The notes under the pieces are model-generated. The model had not been told where the DNA came from. It ran no database searches and saw only the letters and a program-made list of their open reading frames with translations. Source: Sinorhizobium sp. BG8 (GTDB lineage Bacteria; Pseudomonadota; Alphaproteobacteria; Rhizobiales; Rhizobiaceae). From it: 64,000 nucleotides of DNA. The stretch spans positions 1,817,501 through 1,881,500 of the forward strand of contig NZ_CP044011.1 in assembly GCF_016864555.1 (NCBI RefSeq), given 5' to 3'. Numbering within the stretch: the stretch's first letter is position 1; every line of letters starts with the position of its first letter. Positions 9,381 through 18,970 of the stretch are shown one piece after another. A program made the translations under genes and the position numbers.

Positions 9381-10442
9381 ATGCGTCTTTTCCAGTGTGA
9401 AACCTGCGGCCAGACCCTTCACTTCGACAATCGGGTCTGCGTCCGCTGCGGATCAACGCTCGGCTTCAATCCCGGGGACATGCGCATGCACGCGCTCGTG
9501 GTCGGCGACGACGGCCTGTGGTACGTGGCGCCGGGCGGCGGCTCCGGCTACCGGCAATGCGAGAACGCGGCGATCGACGTGTGCAATTGGCTGGTGCCGG
9601 CCGAGGATCCCGACGTCTTCTGCCTCTGCTGCCGGCACAATCGCATCGTACCGACCACCGATCCGGTCGGGCTTTCGCGCTGGCGGCGGATCAGCCAGGC
9701 ACAGCGCCACCTTTTCTATTCGTTGCTGCGCTGGCGCCTTCCTCATCCGACGCGGCAGGAGCAGCCGAACGGCGGTCTCGTATTCGATTTCCTCGCAGAT
9801 GAGGTGGATGCCTCCGGTAACCTCGTCCCGGCCATGACCGGCCAGCAGGACGGGCTTATCAGCCTTCGGGCAGCGGAGGCCGAAGACGTGGTGCGGGAGA
9901 CCGTTCGCGTCTCCATGCAGGAGCCTTACCGTTCGCTGCTCGGTCACTTCCGCCACGAGATCGGACACTTCTACTGGGTGCAGCTCGTCCGCGACCGCGA
10001 GGTGGTCGAAGAGGCGCGGTCCCTGTTCGGAGACGAGCGATCCGACTACAACACGTCCCTTCAGCAGTACTACTCGGAAGGGCCTCCGGCCGATTGGCAG
10101 GCGAGGTTCATCAGTCCCTACGCGAGCGCCCATCCGGCCGAGGATTTCGCCGAATGCTGGGCGCACCTCTTCCACATAGCCGATACGCTCGAGACCGCCC
10201 GGGCTTTCGGCTTGGTGACCGGTCCCGCCGGGCACGAGGAACTGGAGGCAGAGGTCACGTTCGATCCCTATCGCGCGCCGAATGCCGGCAAGTTGGTGGA
10301 GGCCTGGGTGCCGCTCAGCGTCGCCATGAACGCGGTACAGCGTTCGATGGGCCAGCCGGACAGCTACCCCTTCGTCCTCACGCCGCCCGTGGTCGAGAAG
10401 CTCGATTTCATGAACCGCCTCCTCACCAGAGTGCAGGGGTGA
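9381..10442 (+). CDS. Zinc-ribbon putative metallopeptidase (Zn_peptidase_2-like)
   Basis: This 353-residue protein opens with a zinc ribbon (CETCG at 6-10, CVRCG at 20-24) and has a further cysteine cluster CLCC near 81-84. It then has HEIGH (192-196), a HExxH-like zinc site with Gly-His ending, and HPAEDFAECWAHLFH (251-265), which likely provides the third ligand. This matches the putative zinc-binding metallopeptidase family. No signal peptide is seen, so it should be cytoplasmic. The ATG at 9381 has a GGGGA Shine-Dalgarno; an upstream ATG at 9348 is less likely. Substrate unknown. Confidence 0.8.
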   Translation: MRLFQCETCGQTLHFDNRVCVRCGSTLGFNPGDMRMHALVVGDDGLWYVAPGGGSGYRQCENAAIDVCNWLVPAEDPDVFCLCCRHNRIVPTTDPVGLSRWRRISQAQRHLFYSLLRWRLPHPTRQEQPNGGLVFDFLADEVDASGNLVPAMTGQQDGLISLRAAEAEDVVRETVRVSMQEPYRSLLGHFRHEIGHFYWVQLVRDREVVEEARSLFGDERSDYNTSLQQYYSEGPPADWQARFISPYASAHPAEDFAECWAHLFHIADTLETARAFGLVTGPAGHEELEAEVTFDPYRAPNAGKLVEAWVPLSVAMNAVQRSMGQPDSYPFVLTPPVVEKLDFMNRLLTRVQG

Positions 10443-10489
10443 AAACCCGGTGCCAGGGGATTTCCCTGTGAGCGGCAGAACTTCTCACT

Positions 10490-10495
10490 TATAAT
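10490..10495 (+). promoter_or_regulatory. Perfect TATAAT -10 candidate
   Basis: TATAAT lies about 118 bp upstream of the small secreted protein start at 10613, in the spacer after the metallopeptidase stop. No convincing -35 is visible at the right distance, so this is a weak promoter call. Confidence 0.3.
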
Positions 10496-10612
10496 GGGTC
10501 GGGCGGCACCGCGTGTCGCAAGAGGTGTCCGTCCGAAATGCCGGATAGAGCGGCAGGACAGGCCAGCGCAACTCCTCGACTGTCGGGAACGCCCGGCGAA
10601 AGGAGGTGCGTC

Positions 10613-10930
10613 ATGTTTCGCAAGATAATCCTTGGACTTGTCGGGCTATGTCTGCTGACGGCCGGTACGGATTCGGCAGCCGACCCGCCGGACATGCAGC
10701 TCACGCCGAAATGCGCCCGGCATTCGGAACTCGTGGACTTGCTTCAGTCCCTCTACGCGGAAAAGCTCTCCGGGGTCGGGCTTGTCAGCCCCTATGCGCT
10801 AGCCGAACTCTACGTGGCCGGTGAGGGCAACTGGACACTGATCCTCACGGGAACGGACGGCCTCAGTTGTCTGATACTTTCGGGGAACGGATGGCAATCG
10901 CTGCCTCCGCCGCCCGGGCAGCGGGCATAG
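10613..10930 (+). CDS. Small secreted protein of unknown function
   Basis: This 105-residue protein has a clear Sec signal peptide (basic MFRK, then hydrophobic IILGLVGLCLLTAG, cleavage near 20-25). The mature part has two cysteines (CARHSELV and LSCLIL), which could form a disulfide, and a proline-rich C-terminus (PPPPG). The ATG at 10613 is preceded by GGAGG at good spacing. I do not recognise a family. It resembles small periplasmic proteins common in rhizobia. Confidence 0.7.
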   Translation: MFRKIILGLVGLCLLTAGTDSAADPPDMQLTPKCARHSELVDLLQSLYAEKLSGVGLVSPYALAELYVAGEGNWTLILTGTDGLSCLILSGNGWQSLPPPPGQRA

Positions 10931-10977
10931 AGGGAGCGGCCTTGACCAGGCCCCGTCCACTGCTTTGGGTTCGACCC

Positions 10978-13893
10978 CTATGCCCGCCTCATGAGCGGAA
11001 ATCGCTCCTTCAGCAACCGCAGGACCGAGTCGTAACCGATGGGCGGTCCGAACAGGTAGCTCTGGCCGTACTCGCAGCCCATGTTGCCGAGTTCGATCGC
11101 ATCCTCTTCGGATTCGATGCCTTCCGCCACGACCTGCATCTCCATCTCGCGTGCCATGGTGATCACGGAGCGCAGGAGGATCGTGCGCTTGTCCGACTCG
11201 TCGCCGCGCACCAACGCCTTGTCGATCTTGATCGTATCGAAGGGGAAGCGCGTGAGATAGGCGAGGGACGAATGGCCGGTGCCGAAGTCGTCGAGAGCGA
11301 GGCCGAGCCCGATTTCCTTGAGCTTCCTCAGAACCAGCAGCGCCTGCTCCGGGTTCTCCATCACGACCGATTCCGTCAGCTCCAGCTTGATCTTTGACGG
11401 CTCGCAGCGTGTCTTCGCCAGAACGGCGCGGGCGTCGCTGTAGAGCTCGTTGTTGAGCAGCTGCGCGCTCGACAGGTTCACGGAGACGAAGATCGGCAGG
11501 TCGCCGGTCTGCAACTGCCAGTCCATCAGGTCGCTTGCCGCCTTGTCGAAGGCGAACATGCCGAGCTGGTTGATGAGATCGGAGGTCTCGGCGATTGGGA
11601 TGAACTCGGTCGGCGAAATGTTGCCGCGCTTCGGGTGATCCCAGCGCATCAGCGCCTCGAAGCCGGCAATCTCCGCGTCGTTCAGCCGGACGATCGGCTG
11701 GTAGACGAGGGAGAGTTCCTTGCGGTCGATGGCGCGGCGCAGATCGGTCTCTATCTGGAGCCTGTCGGTGCCGAAGGTGCGGAACGCCGGCCGGAACGGT
11801 TCCACGCGGTTGCCGCCCGCCTTCTTGGCCCGGTACATCGCCAACTCCGCATCGTTCAGCAGCCCGGCCCCGTCTTCCTGCTGGTCGACCCACGAAACGA
11901 GGCCGATGGAGGCGGTGAGGATGACCTCCCTGTTTGCGAAGTTGAGCGGCACCATTATCGCCTTGCTGACGGCCTCGGCGAAATCCGCGACCTTGGCGGG
12001 ATCCCGTTCGGACATCAGGATAAGTCCGAACTGGTCGCCGGAAAGGCGAGCCAGGGTGTCCTGGGGCTTCAGCAGGCGGCGTAGCCGGCGGGTCAGCGCG
12101 ATCAGGATGTTGTCACCCGCCGCAATTCCCAGCGCGTCGTTGACCTGCTTGTAGCGGTCGATGTTGATCGCCAGCACCGTCGGCCGGACGTTCTCTCCGC
12201 TGCTCGTCAGCGACAGGATGGCATCCAGCCGGTCCAGGAAGATCTGGCGGTTCGGCAGGCCGGTGAGGTTGTCGTGCAGGGCGTCGTGGAGCAGCCGGTC
12301 GACCGAATTGCGCTGCTCGGTGATGTCGATGATCGTCCCTACGCAGCGAATGATCTCGCCGTTGGCCGCAAGGACCGGGCGCGCGCGGATGGAAAGCCAG
12401 TGGTAGTGGCCGTCCTCGGCGCGGACGCGGAACTGATGGTTGAGCCGACCCTTGCGATGTTCCAGCAGGACGTCCAGCGTGGCGCGGAATCGGTCGCGGT
12501 CATCGGGGTGCAGGCGGGGCAGCCAGGTGCGTGCGGGACCGTGCATGACACCGGGCGCAAGGCCGAGTTGCGCGGAAATGTCCGGGATCGTCACGATGCG
12601 ATCGCGCGCCACGTCCCAGTCCCAGACGGTGTCGCCCGAGCCTGTCAGGGCGAGAGACTGGCGTTCGAGGTCGGAAAACAGACCCTGGCTGTAGGCGCCG
12701 CCCGCAAAGGCGTGCTGCATCACGGTAAAGCCGATCAGGAGGACGATCAGCACGAGGCCCCCGCCGAGCGCCGGCTGGATGATGTCGTTGTTGAGCTGTC
12801 CCGTTACCGTCATCCAGGCGCCGAACAGCCAGACGAGGATCAGCGCCCAGGCGGGTACGAGCAGGATCGCCCGGTCGTAGCGGTTGAAGCCGAGATAGGC
12901 GATGAGGAAGATCCCGACCGTGCCCGTGAGGGCGAAGGAGAGGCGGGCGATACCGGCCGCAATCGGCGGATCGTAGATCGCGACGCCGAAAAGCAGCGCC
13001 AGTCCGATAATCCAGGCAAGCGTCGCGTAGGCAAGATGGGCGTGCCACCGGTTCAGATTGAGGTAAGTGAACAGGAACACGACGAGGCCGGCCGCCAGTG
13101 CCACCTCCGTGCCCGCTCGCCACATTCGCTCGTCACCCGCGGTGATGCTGATGAGCTTGGAAAGAAAGCCGAAATCGACGCAGATGTAGCCGAGCACCGC
13201 CCAGGCGAGTGCCGCCGTCGCCGGAAGCATCGAAGTGCCCTTGACCACGAAGAGGATCGTCAGGAACACGGCGAGCAGGCCTGCGATACCGAGCACGATG
13301 CCCCGATAGAGCGTGAACGCGTTGACCGTGTCCTTGTAGGCGTCCGGTTCCCAAAGGTAGATCTGGGGCAGTTCGGGCGTGGCCAGTTCCGCGACGAACG
13401 TTACGACCGAACCCGGGTTCAGCGTGATGCGGAAGACGTCGGCCTCGTCGCTAGGCTGCCTGTCGAGTGCGAAGCCCTCGCTCGGCGTGATCGACAGGAT
13501 ACGCTGGGCGCCGAGGTCGGGCCAGAACAGCTTCGATCCGACCAGCCGGAAATGCGGCGCCACGATCACCCGTTCGAGCTGCTCCTCGGAGACGTTGGCA
13601 AGCGCGAAGACAGCCCAGTCTCCCTGGTGGTTTTCCGCGGTCGCTCGCACTTCGATGCGCCGCACGATGCCGTCGGATCCGGGCGCAGTCGAGACCTGGA
13701 AGGCCTCGCCGCGGCCCGTGTAGATCTCCGTCGTAGCGGTGAGGTCAAGCGCGGTATCCTCGCGCGAGATCTTGACGGGCTCGACGGCGCGCGCCATTCC
13801 CGCCAGCGGCCCAACGAACAGGACCGCTGCCATCAGGATGAACGCAAGCAACCGGCTGACGGGCAGCGTCTGCGGCACGGAACGGATTTTCAT
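10978..13893 (-). CDS. Membrane PAS-GGDEF-EAL protein (c-di-GMP phosphodiesterase candidate)
   Basis: This 971-residue protein has a signal/transmembrane segment (about 12-35), a periplasmic domain (40-190) and seven or so helices (195-395), a 7TMR-DISM-like plan. A PAS/PAC domain (410-530), a GGDEF domain (535-700) and an EAL domain (715-965) follow. The GGDEF signature is degenerate (LSGDQF, 617-622), so cyclase activity is doubtful. The EAL domain keeps EALMRW (746-751), ESVV (841-844), DDFGTG (868-873) and KIDK (889-892), so it should hydrolyse c-di-GMP. An envelope signal probably controls it. Start ATG 13893. Confidence 0.93.
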   Translation of the reverse strand: MKIRSVPQTLPVSRLLAFILMAAVLFVGPLAGMARAVEPVKISREDTALDLTATTEIYTGRGEAFQVSTAPGSDGIVRRIEVRATAENHQGDWAVFALANVSEEQLERVIVAPHFRLVGSKLFWPDLGAQRILSITPSEGFALDRQPSDEADVFRITLNPGSVVTFVAELATPELPQIYLWEPDAYKDTVNAFTLYRGIVLGIAGLLAVFLTILFVVKGTSMLPATAALAWAVLGYICVDFGFLSKLISITAGDERMWRAGTEVALAAGLVVFLFTYLNLNRWHAHLAYATLAWIIGLALLFGVAIYDPPIAAGIARLSFALTGTVGIFLIAYLGFNRYDRAILLVPAWALILVWLFGAWMTVTGQLNNDIIQPALGGGLVLIVLLIGFTVMQHAFAGGAYSQGLFSDLERQSLALTGSGDTVWDWDVARDRIVTIPDISAQLGLAPGVMHGPARTWLPRLHPDDRDRFRATLDVLLEHRKGRLNHQFRVRAEDGHYHWLSIRARPVLAANGEIIRCVGTIIDITEQRNSVDRLLHDALHDNLTGLPNRQIFLDRLDAILSLTSSGENVRPTVLAINIDRYKQVNDALGIAAGDNILIALTRRLRRLLKPQDTLARLSGDQFGLILMSERDPAKVADFAEAVSKAIMVPLNFANREVILTASIGLVSWVDQQEDGAGLLNDAELAMYRAKKAGGNRVEPFRPAFRTFGTDRLQIETDLRRAIDRKELSLVYQPIVRLNDAEIAGFEALMRWDHPKRGNISPTEFIPIAETSDLINQLGMFAFDKAASDLMDWQLQTGDLPIFVSVNLSSAQLLNNELYSDARAVLAKTRCEPSKIKLELTESVVMENPEQALLVLRKLKEIGLGLALDDFGTGHSSLAYLTRFPFDTIKIDKALVRGDESDKRTILLRSVITMAREMEMQVVAEGIESEEDAIELGNMGCEYGQSYLFGPPIGYDSVLRLLKERFPLMRRA

Positions 13894-13957
13894 CTAGACT
13901 GCGATATCCTGTGGTCTGCGGGTCTTATGACCCATTATCCAACACTACGATTTGTCC

Positions 13958-14551
13958 TCAGGGCCGTCTGTCCTCGGCCAGGAGGGAATACATGACATGG
14001 TCTCGCCACTCACCATTTATCTTCAAATATTCCCGAAGGTAGCCTTCACGCTGAAAGCCGGCCTTTTCAAGGAGACGTATGCTTCTGAGATTGTCTGGAA
14101 TACAGGCTGCCTCGATACGGTGCAACTGAAGAGCCGTAAAGATATGGGGGATGGCGAGGTTCAGCGCCGAATACATGTGTCCCTGACCGGCATGGCGCTC
14201 GCCCATCCAGTAGCCGATCATGCAGCATTGCGCCGCACCGCGCCTGAGGTAGCCGATTGTCAGGCCGCCGTAGAGCACTTGCTCCTGACGGGAAAAGAGG
14301 AGCAGCGGCACGGCCTGTCCTGAAGCATATTCCTGCTCGTTGCGAACCACACGGGCGCGAAACGACGCCTCGCTCAGCTCGTCGCTGCGCCACGAAGGTT
14401 CCCACGGTTCGAGGAAGCGGCGGCTCTCCGATCGCAGCGCATACCATTGGCGGTAGTCGGAAAATCGGGGAAGCCGCAGGAGATGCTGTTCGCTGGCGAG
14501 CTCAATGGTATCGGACGGCCTCGACAGGAACCGAAAAACCGACCTTGCCAT
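13958..14551 (-). CDS. GNAT N-acetyltransferase, RimJ/RimL type
   Basis: This 197-residue acetyl-CoA-dependent transferase has the GNAT acceptor/donor blocks IGYWMGERHAGQGHM (beta4/motif A region) and HRIEAACIPDNLRSIRLLEKAGFQREGYLREY (motif B), the latter typical of RimJ/RimL proteins that acetylate protein N-termini. The substrate is not predictable. The ATG at 14551 has GGAGG 7 nt upstream. It lies downstream of the M16 peptidase gene on the same strand, an arrangement common in rhizobia. Confidence 0.9.
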   Translation of the reverse strand: MARSVFRFLSRPSDTIELASEQHLLRLPRFSDYRQWYALRSESRRFLEPWEPSWRSDELSEASFRARVVRNEQEYASGQAVPLLLFSRQEQVLYGGLTIGYLRRGAAQCCMIGYWMGERHAGQGHMYSALNLAIPHIFTALQLHRIEAACIPDNLRSIRLLEKAGFQREGYLREYLKINGEWRDHVMYSLLAEDRRP

Positions 14552-14644
14552 TCATGCCTCCGCCCCGGATTGCTGCGCATTCGGCCCAAGAAAGCCCATC
14601 ACCCGCTAATATGACAGGAGAGCGTCAATGGCGTCAACGCGATG

Positions 14645-15963
14645 TCAGCTGGCAACGCGTCGCGGTGTTTCGACACGGGAAAGCGCGTGGGTGATGTCCG
14701 AACTGGAGGCCAGCTGTTCGAGCGGACCGATGGCCGAAAGCGTCGGAACCGTATCGAAGAACAGGCGCCCGGAAAGGTCGGTGAGCCTCTCGGTCGTTAT
14801 GCCCTGCAGTCGTTCCATCAGCTCGTCGTTCGGGATCGGTCGTCCGTAGAGCATCATCTGGCGGGCGATCTGGCCTGCGCGTGCGGCGGGGCTTTCCTGT
14901 CCCATCAGGAGCTGGGCGCGGATCTGGGCGCGTGCGCGCTCGATTTCCTGCTGCTCGATGGACTGGGAGGACTTGCGCAGCTCCTGCACGATCACCGGCA
15001 ACAGTTCCGGCAGGTTCTCGCCGCTCGTTGCAGCATGGATGCCGAAGATACCGGTATCGGAGAACCCCAATGGAAGGCATAGACCGAGTAACAGAGGCCG
15101 CGGTGCTCCCGCACTTCCTGGAACAGCCTCGACGACATGCCGCCGCCGAGAATGTTGGCAAGGATCTGCGAACAGTAGAAATCACGCGCATGGTATGCCT
15201 TGCCCTCGAAACCGAGCAGCACCTGGGCATCCATGAGGTCGCGCGTCTCGCGGATATCGCCGCCGGTGTAGCGCGCCGTCTCGAAGACGGGAGGTGCCGA
15301 CGGCTTGACGGGCAGCGTCGAGAAACGGTCTTCGACCTGGCGGACGAAGGCATCGTGGTCGACCGCGCCTGCGGCAACAACGAACATGCGGTCGGTCGTG
15401 TAGTTGCGGCCCATATAGCCGCGAATCTCGTCCGGGGAGAAGGACATGACGGTGTCGGGCGTGCCAAGAATCGCGCGGCCGATCGTTTGTCCCTTGTAGG
15501 CGACTTCGGAAAACTGGTCGAAGACGACATCATCAGGCGTGTCGTTGGCAGCGCCGATTTCCTGGAGAATGACCTGCTTCTCGCGTCGAAGCTCTTCTTC
15601 GTCGAAGACGGATTCCGTCAGGATGTCGGCGAGGATGTCGACCGCCAGCGGCACGTGGTCCTTGAGCACGCGGGCGTAGTAAGACGTCGTCTCGGTCGAG
15701 GTCGCGGCGTTGACTTCGCCGCCGACGTTCTCGATTTCCTCGGCGATCTGTCGAGCGGACCGGCGCGCGGTTCCCTTGAAGGCCATGTGCTCCAGCAGAT
15801 GGGCGATACCGTGCTCATCGACCGTTTCGTTCCGCGAACCCGACTTGATCCACACGCCGAGAGCGACGCTCTCGAGGTGCGGCATGTTTTCGGTCACTAC
15901 CGTCAACCCGGACGCGAGCCGGGTGCACTCAACTTTCATCATCCGTCTTTCTGCAATCGTCAT
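14645..15963 (-). pseudogene. M16 family zinc peptidase (processing-peptidase-like), frameshifted
   Basis: The N-terminal frame (15963 down) encodes the M16 zinc motif HLLEHMAFKGT (HxxEH) and the downstream Glu region, with the family block SVALGVWIKSGSRNE. At the GGGG run (minus strand, 15068-15065) the reading frame is lost: VYAFHWG is followed by junk, while FSDTGIFGIHAATSGENL and the rest of the C-terminal half continue in another frame to 14645. Adding one G restores a normal ~439-residue M16B peptidase. An assembly error is likely. The start overlaps the thrC stop by 4 nt (ATGA), so the two genes are coupled. Confidence 0.88.
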
Positions 15964-17363
15964 TCCCGGATGCGGGCATGGTTGCCGATGTAGGCTTCCA
16001 CGATCTTGATGTCTGGATCCAGGATGTCGAAACGCTCCTCCCTGTGCATCAGGTCAGCAAGCCACGTCGGAAGCGCGGGGTCAATACCGCTTGCCGATTT
16101 TACTGCAGCCGGGAACTTCGCCGGATGCGCGGTCGCAAGCGTAACCATTGGCGCACCGGGCTTTTCGTGCTTGCCTGCAACGAAGACCCCGATCGCCGTA
16201 TGCGGATCGAGAAGGTAGCCGGTGCGCTCGAGCGTCTCGCGGATCGTTGCGGCCACCTGCTTTTCCGAGGCGCGTCCGGCCCGGAATTCCTTGCGGATCG
16301 CCGCCAGCGCTTTTGCCTCGATCTCGAAGGAGCCGGACTGCTTGAGACTGTCCATTGCTGCGCGCACAGCCTGGGCGTCGCGGCCATGGGCCTCGAACAG
16401 CAGCCGTTCGAAGTTCGAGGAAATCTGGATGTCCATCGAGGGCGAGGTCGTTGCCTTGACGTCGCGCATCTCGTAGCGGCCGGTCTTGAGTGTCCTTGCC
16501 AGGATGTCGTTCTCGTTGGTGGCGATCACCAGCCGGTCGATCGGCAGTCCCATCCGCTTTGCGGCGTAGCCTGCGAAGATGTCTCCGAAATTGCCGGTCG
16601 GCACGGTGAAGGAGATCTTCCGGTCCGGCGAACCCAGCGAAAGGGCGGTCGTGAAGTAGTAGACGACCTGCGCCATGATGCGCGCCCAGTTGATCGAGTT
16701 TACGCCCGAGAGCTGGACACGGTCGCGGAACGCTGTGTCGTTGAACATGCCCTTTACGAGGTTCTGGCAGTCGTCGAAGTTTCCGCGCACCGCCAGCGCA
16801 TGGACGTTCGCCTCCTTCGAGGTCGTCATCTGGCGCTGCTGGACAGGCGATACCTTCCCTTCGGGGAAGAGGATGAAGATGTCGGTGCGCTCGCGCCCTG
16901 CAAAGGCATCGATTGCCGCCCCGCCCGTGTCGCCGGAGGTCGCGCCCACGATCGTCGCGCGCTGGCCGCGCTCGGCAAGAACGTGATCCATCAGCCGGGC
17001 CAGGAGCTGCATCGCGACATCCTTGAACGCCAGCGTCGTGCCATGGAAGAGCTCGGCGACGTAGGAATTCGGCCCGGTCTGGACGAGGGGGGCGACCGCC
17101 GGATGGCGGAAGGTGGCATAGGCCGCGTCGATCATGTCGCGGAACTTGTCGTCGGGTATCTCGCCGTTGACGAAGGGCGAAAGCACCGTGAACGCGATTT
17201 CCTGATAGCTCTTGCCGCGCAGCGCCCGGATCTGCTTCTTGGAGAAGCTCGGCCATTCACGCGGAACATAGAGCCCGCCATCGCGCGCAAGACCTGCCAA
17301 CAGAGCGTCAGAGAAACCGAGGGCAGGGGCTTCGCCCCGCGTCGAAATGTAGTCCACGTTCAT
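15960..17363 (-). CDS. thrC: Threonine synthase
   Basis: This PLP enzyme converts O-phosphohomoserine to threonine. The 467-residue protein begins MNVDYISTRGEAP, typical of the long proteobacterial ThrC, with the PLP lysine in FHGTTLAFKDVAMQLL (about 107-122) and the glycine-rich phosphate loop in GATSGDTGGAAI and PTGNFGDIFAGYAAK. I set the start at ATG 17363 (AAGGAAG Shine-Dalgarno) rather than the longer open frame to 17495. It is followed by the M16 peptidase with a 4-nt overlap. Confidence 0.96.
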   Translation of the reverse strand: MNVDYISTRGEAPALGFSDALLAGLARDGGLYVPREWPSFSKKQIRALRGKSYQEIAFTVLSPFVNGEIPDDKFRDMIDAAYATFRHPAVAPLVQTGPNSYVAELFHGTTLAFKDVAMQLLARLMDHVLAERGQRATIVGATSGDTGGAAIDAFAGRERTDIFILFPEGKVSPVQQRQMTTSKEANVHALAVRGNFDDCQNLVKGMFNDTAFRDRVQLSGVNSINWARIMAQVVYYFTTALSLGSPDRKISFTVPTGNFGDIFAGYAAKRMGLPIDRLVIATNENDILARTLKTGRYEMRDVKATTSPSMDIQISSNFERLLFEAHGRDAQAVRAAMDSLKQSGSFEIEAKALAAIRKEFRAGRASEKQVAATIRETLERTGYLLDPHTAIGVFVAGKHEKPGAPMVTLATAHPAKFPAAVKSASGIDPALPTWLADLMHREERFDILDPDIKIVEAYIGNHARIRE

Positions 17364-17631
17364 TCTTCCTTGCGATTGATCGGCGGTCGCGGCCGCTGAG
17401 ACAGACGGATGCGGGTTGCGTTCCTGCTGCGGCATTTCATGACGATACGCTCGCAAGCACCCCCTCAATCGCCGGGCTTCGACGCGGAAGTGCAAAATGA
17501 GACAACGAGTGGTTTCGCCAATCGATTTTTTGCCGCGCCGCTGCTATAGACCATCCGCGCGGGTCGTAAAAGGTCCGTTTCCTTCGAGTTTCAACGGGCT
17601 CTTCGGGTCCTGGATACAAGGTCACCGTAAC

Positions 17632-18192
17632 GTGTTTGTAATGTGTAGCCGCCGGCTTGCCGGCCTTGCCCTTCTCGCAGCCCTTGCCGGTTGCAGCCAG
17701 ACCGACAAGACCGATCCGCTCGGCACGGCCGACAACAGCGCGCAAAAAACCGCAGCAGCCGAGCAGCAGGCGCCCGTGATACAGGGGGCATGCCCGCAGC
17801 TCTATCTGCGCGACGGCACGGCCGTGCACGTCGCCTATGCGAAGGGCGCCAAGAATGATCCGAAGCAGGTTCTCTATCAGGCGACCCTTGCCAACACCAC
17901 GCGCCAGTGCCGCTTGAACGAAGACCAGCTGACGATGACCGTCATGGTTCAGGGACGCGTCGTGGTCGGCCCTGCCGGCAAGGCGGGCCCGGTAACGCTG
18001 CCGATCCGCGTTGCGGCGGCGGACGAGGACAAGACGCTCTATTCCGAGCTGAGGAAGCTGACTGTCGATGTTCCCGAAGACGGAGCGGCTCAGTTCGTAT
18101 TCACCGACGATCAGGTCGCGATCCCCGGTGGCGCCGGCACCTTTACCAAGGTCTATGTCGGTTTCGACGAAGGTCCGTACAACACCAAGTAA
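17632..18192 (+). CDS. Conserved lipoprotein of unknown function
   Basis: The signal peptide ends in a lipobox (LAALAGC), so Cys is acylated and the ~170-residue mature part sits in the periplasm on a membrane anchor. After a short Ala/Gln-rich linker comes a domain with two cysteines (ACPQLYLRDGT and RQCRLNEDQ) and a C-terminal YVGFDEGPY. I do not recognise a named family, though such lipoproteins next to thrC are common in rhizobia. The start is GTG 17632 (AAGG 10 nt upstream) or ATG 17641. It is divergent from thrC. Confidence 0.75.
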   Translation: MFVMCSRRLAGLALLAALAGCSQTDKTDPLGTADNSAQKTAAAEQQAPVIQGACPQLYLRDGTAVHVAYAKGAKNDPKQVLYQATLANTTRQCRLNEDQLTMTVMVQGRVVVGPAGKAGPVTLPIRVAAADEDKTLYSELRKLTVDVPEDGAAQFVFTDDQVAIPGGAGTFTKVYVGFDEGPYNTK

Positions 18193-18225
18193 GTAGCGGC
18201 CAAGAGCGGCCGATGACGCGGGATG

Positions 18226-18256
18226 AGGGGGCGCAATGCGAATTGCGCCGCTCCCC
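18226..18256. terminator. Hairpin between convergent lipoprotein and HAD genes
   Basis: A perfect 8-bp stem (GGCGCAAT / ATTGCGCC, 18230-18237 and 18242-18249) with a 4-nt loop is extended by flanking GGGG/CCCC after a short bulge. There is no T-tract, so it is only a probable bidirectional terminator. Confidence 0.45.
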
Positions 18257-18280
18257 GAAGCCTCCCCGTGCCGTGTTGCG

Positions 18281-18970
18281 TCAGATGGCTTCCTGCCATT
18301 CCGCCAGCGCGCCGATGACGGCTGGCAGTTCGCTCATTCGCGAGATTACCGTTTCCGCCCCTGCGTCGGTCAGCCGGTCGGCGTGGGAGGGATAGGTGTG
18401 CGATGCGCCGGTGAAGCCGACAACGCGCATGCCTGCGGTGCGCGCGCCATGGATGCCGTGCACCGAATCCTCCACGACGAGGGTGCGTGCCGGGTCCGCG
18501 TTGAACTGCTTCGCGCCGTGCAGGAAGATATCCGGCTTCGGCTTCACGCGGTCCGGGCCGAGGTCCTTGGCCGAGTAGATATGCGGGGCGAAGACTTCCT
18601 TCAGGCCGACCTTGGTCAACATCATGTCGAGGCGGTGCGAGGAAGAGTTGGAGCAAATGCAATAGGGCTTGCGGATGCGCGAGAGCATCAGCTTCACGCC
18701 TTCGATTACCTTCACGTCGCGTGCGAGCCGTGCGTCGAGCAGCTTCTCGGACTTGTCGAGCAACGACGCCGAAAGGGGGATCGAAGCCTCGCGCTCGATG
18801 GTCAGCAGGATGTTGTGCCAGGTCATACCGGCAAAGCGCTCACCCATTTCCTCGACGCTGATCGGATAACCGGCTTCCGTGAGCAGGCGCGACTCGACCT
18901 GCGCCGCGATGATTTCTGAATCGACCAGCACGCCGTCACAGTCGAAGATGATGAGGTCGAAACCTTCCAT
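18281..18970 (-). CDS. HAD family hydrolase, beta-phosphoglucomutase/phosphoglycolate phosphatase-like
   Basis: This 229-residue haloacid dehalogenase-superfamily phosphatase has motif I FDCDGVLVDSE (residues 9-19), a helical cap, motif II CSNSSS, the Lys of motif III in RVKPKPDIFL, and motif IV VVEDSVHGI. This set is typical of subfamily IA phosphatases that act on small sugar phosphates; the exact substrate is not predictable. The start is ATG 18970. It is convergent with the lipoprotein gene. Confidence 0.92.
   Translation of the reverse strand: MEGFDLIIFDCDGVLVDSEIIAAQVESRLLTEAGYPISVEEMGERFAGMTWHNILLTIEREASIPLSASLLDKSEKLLDARLARDVKVIEGVKLMLSRIRKPYCICSNSSSHRLDMMLTKVGLKEVFAPHIYSAKDLGPDRVKPKPDIFLHGAKQFNADPARTLVVEDSVHGIHGARTAGMRVVGFTGASHTYPSHADRLTDAGAETVISRMSELPAVIGALAEWQEAI

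Noticed and set aside
12274-13995. 573-codon plus-strand frame over the GGDEF/EAL gene
   Set aside because: It is antisense to a gene with complete domains and is rich in Arg/Asp/Glu, as expected for a shadow.
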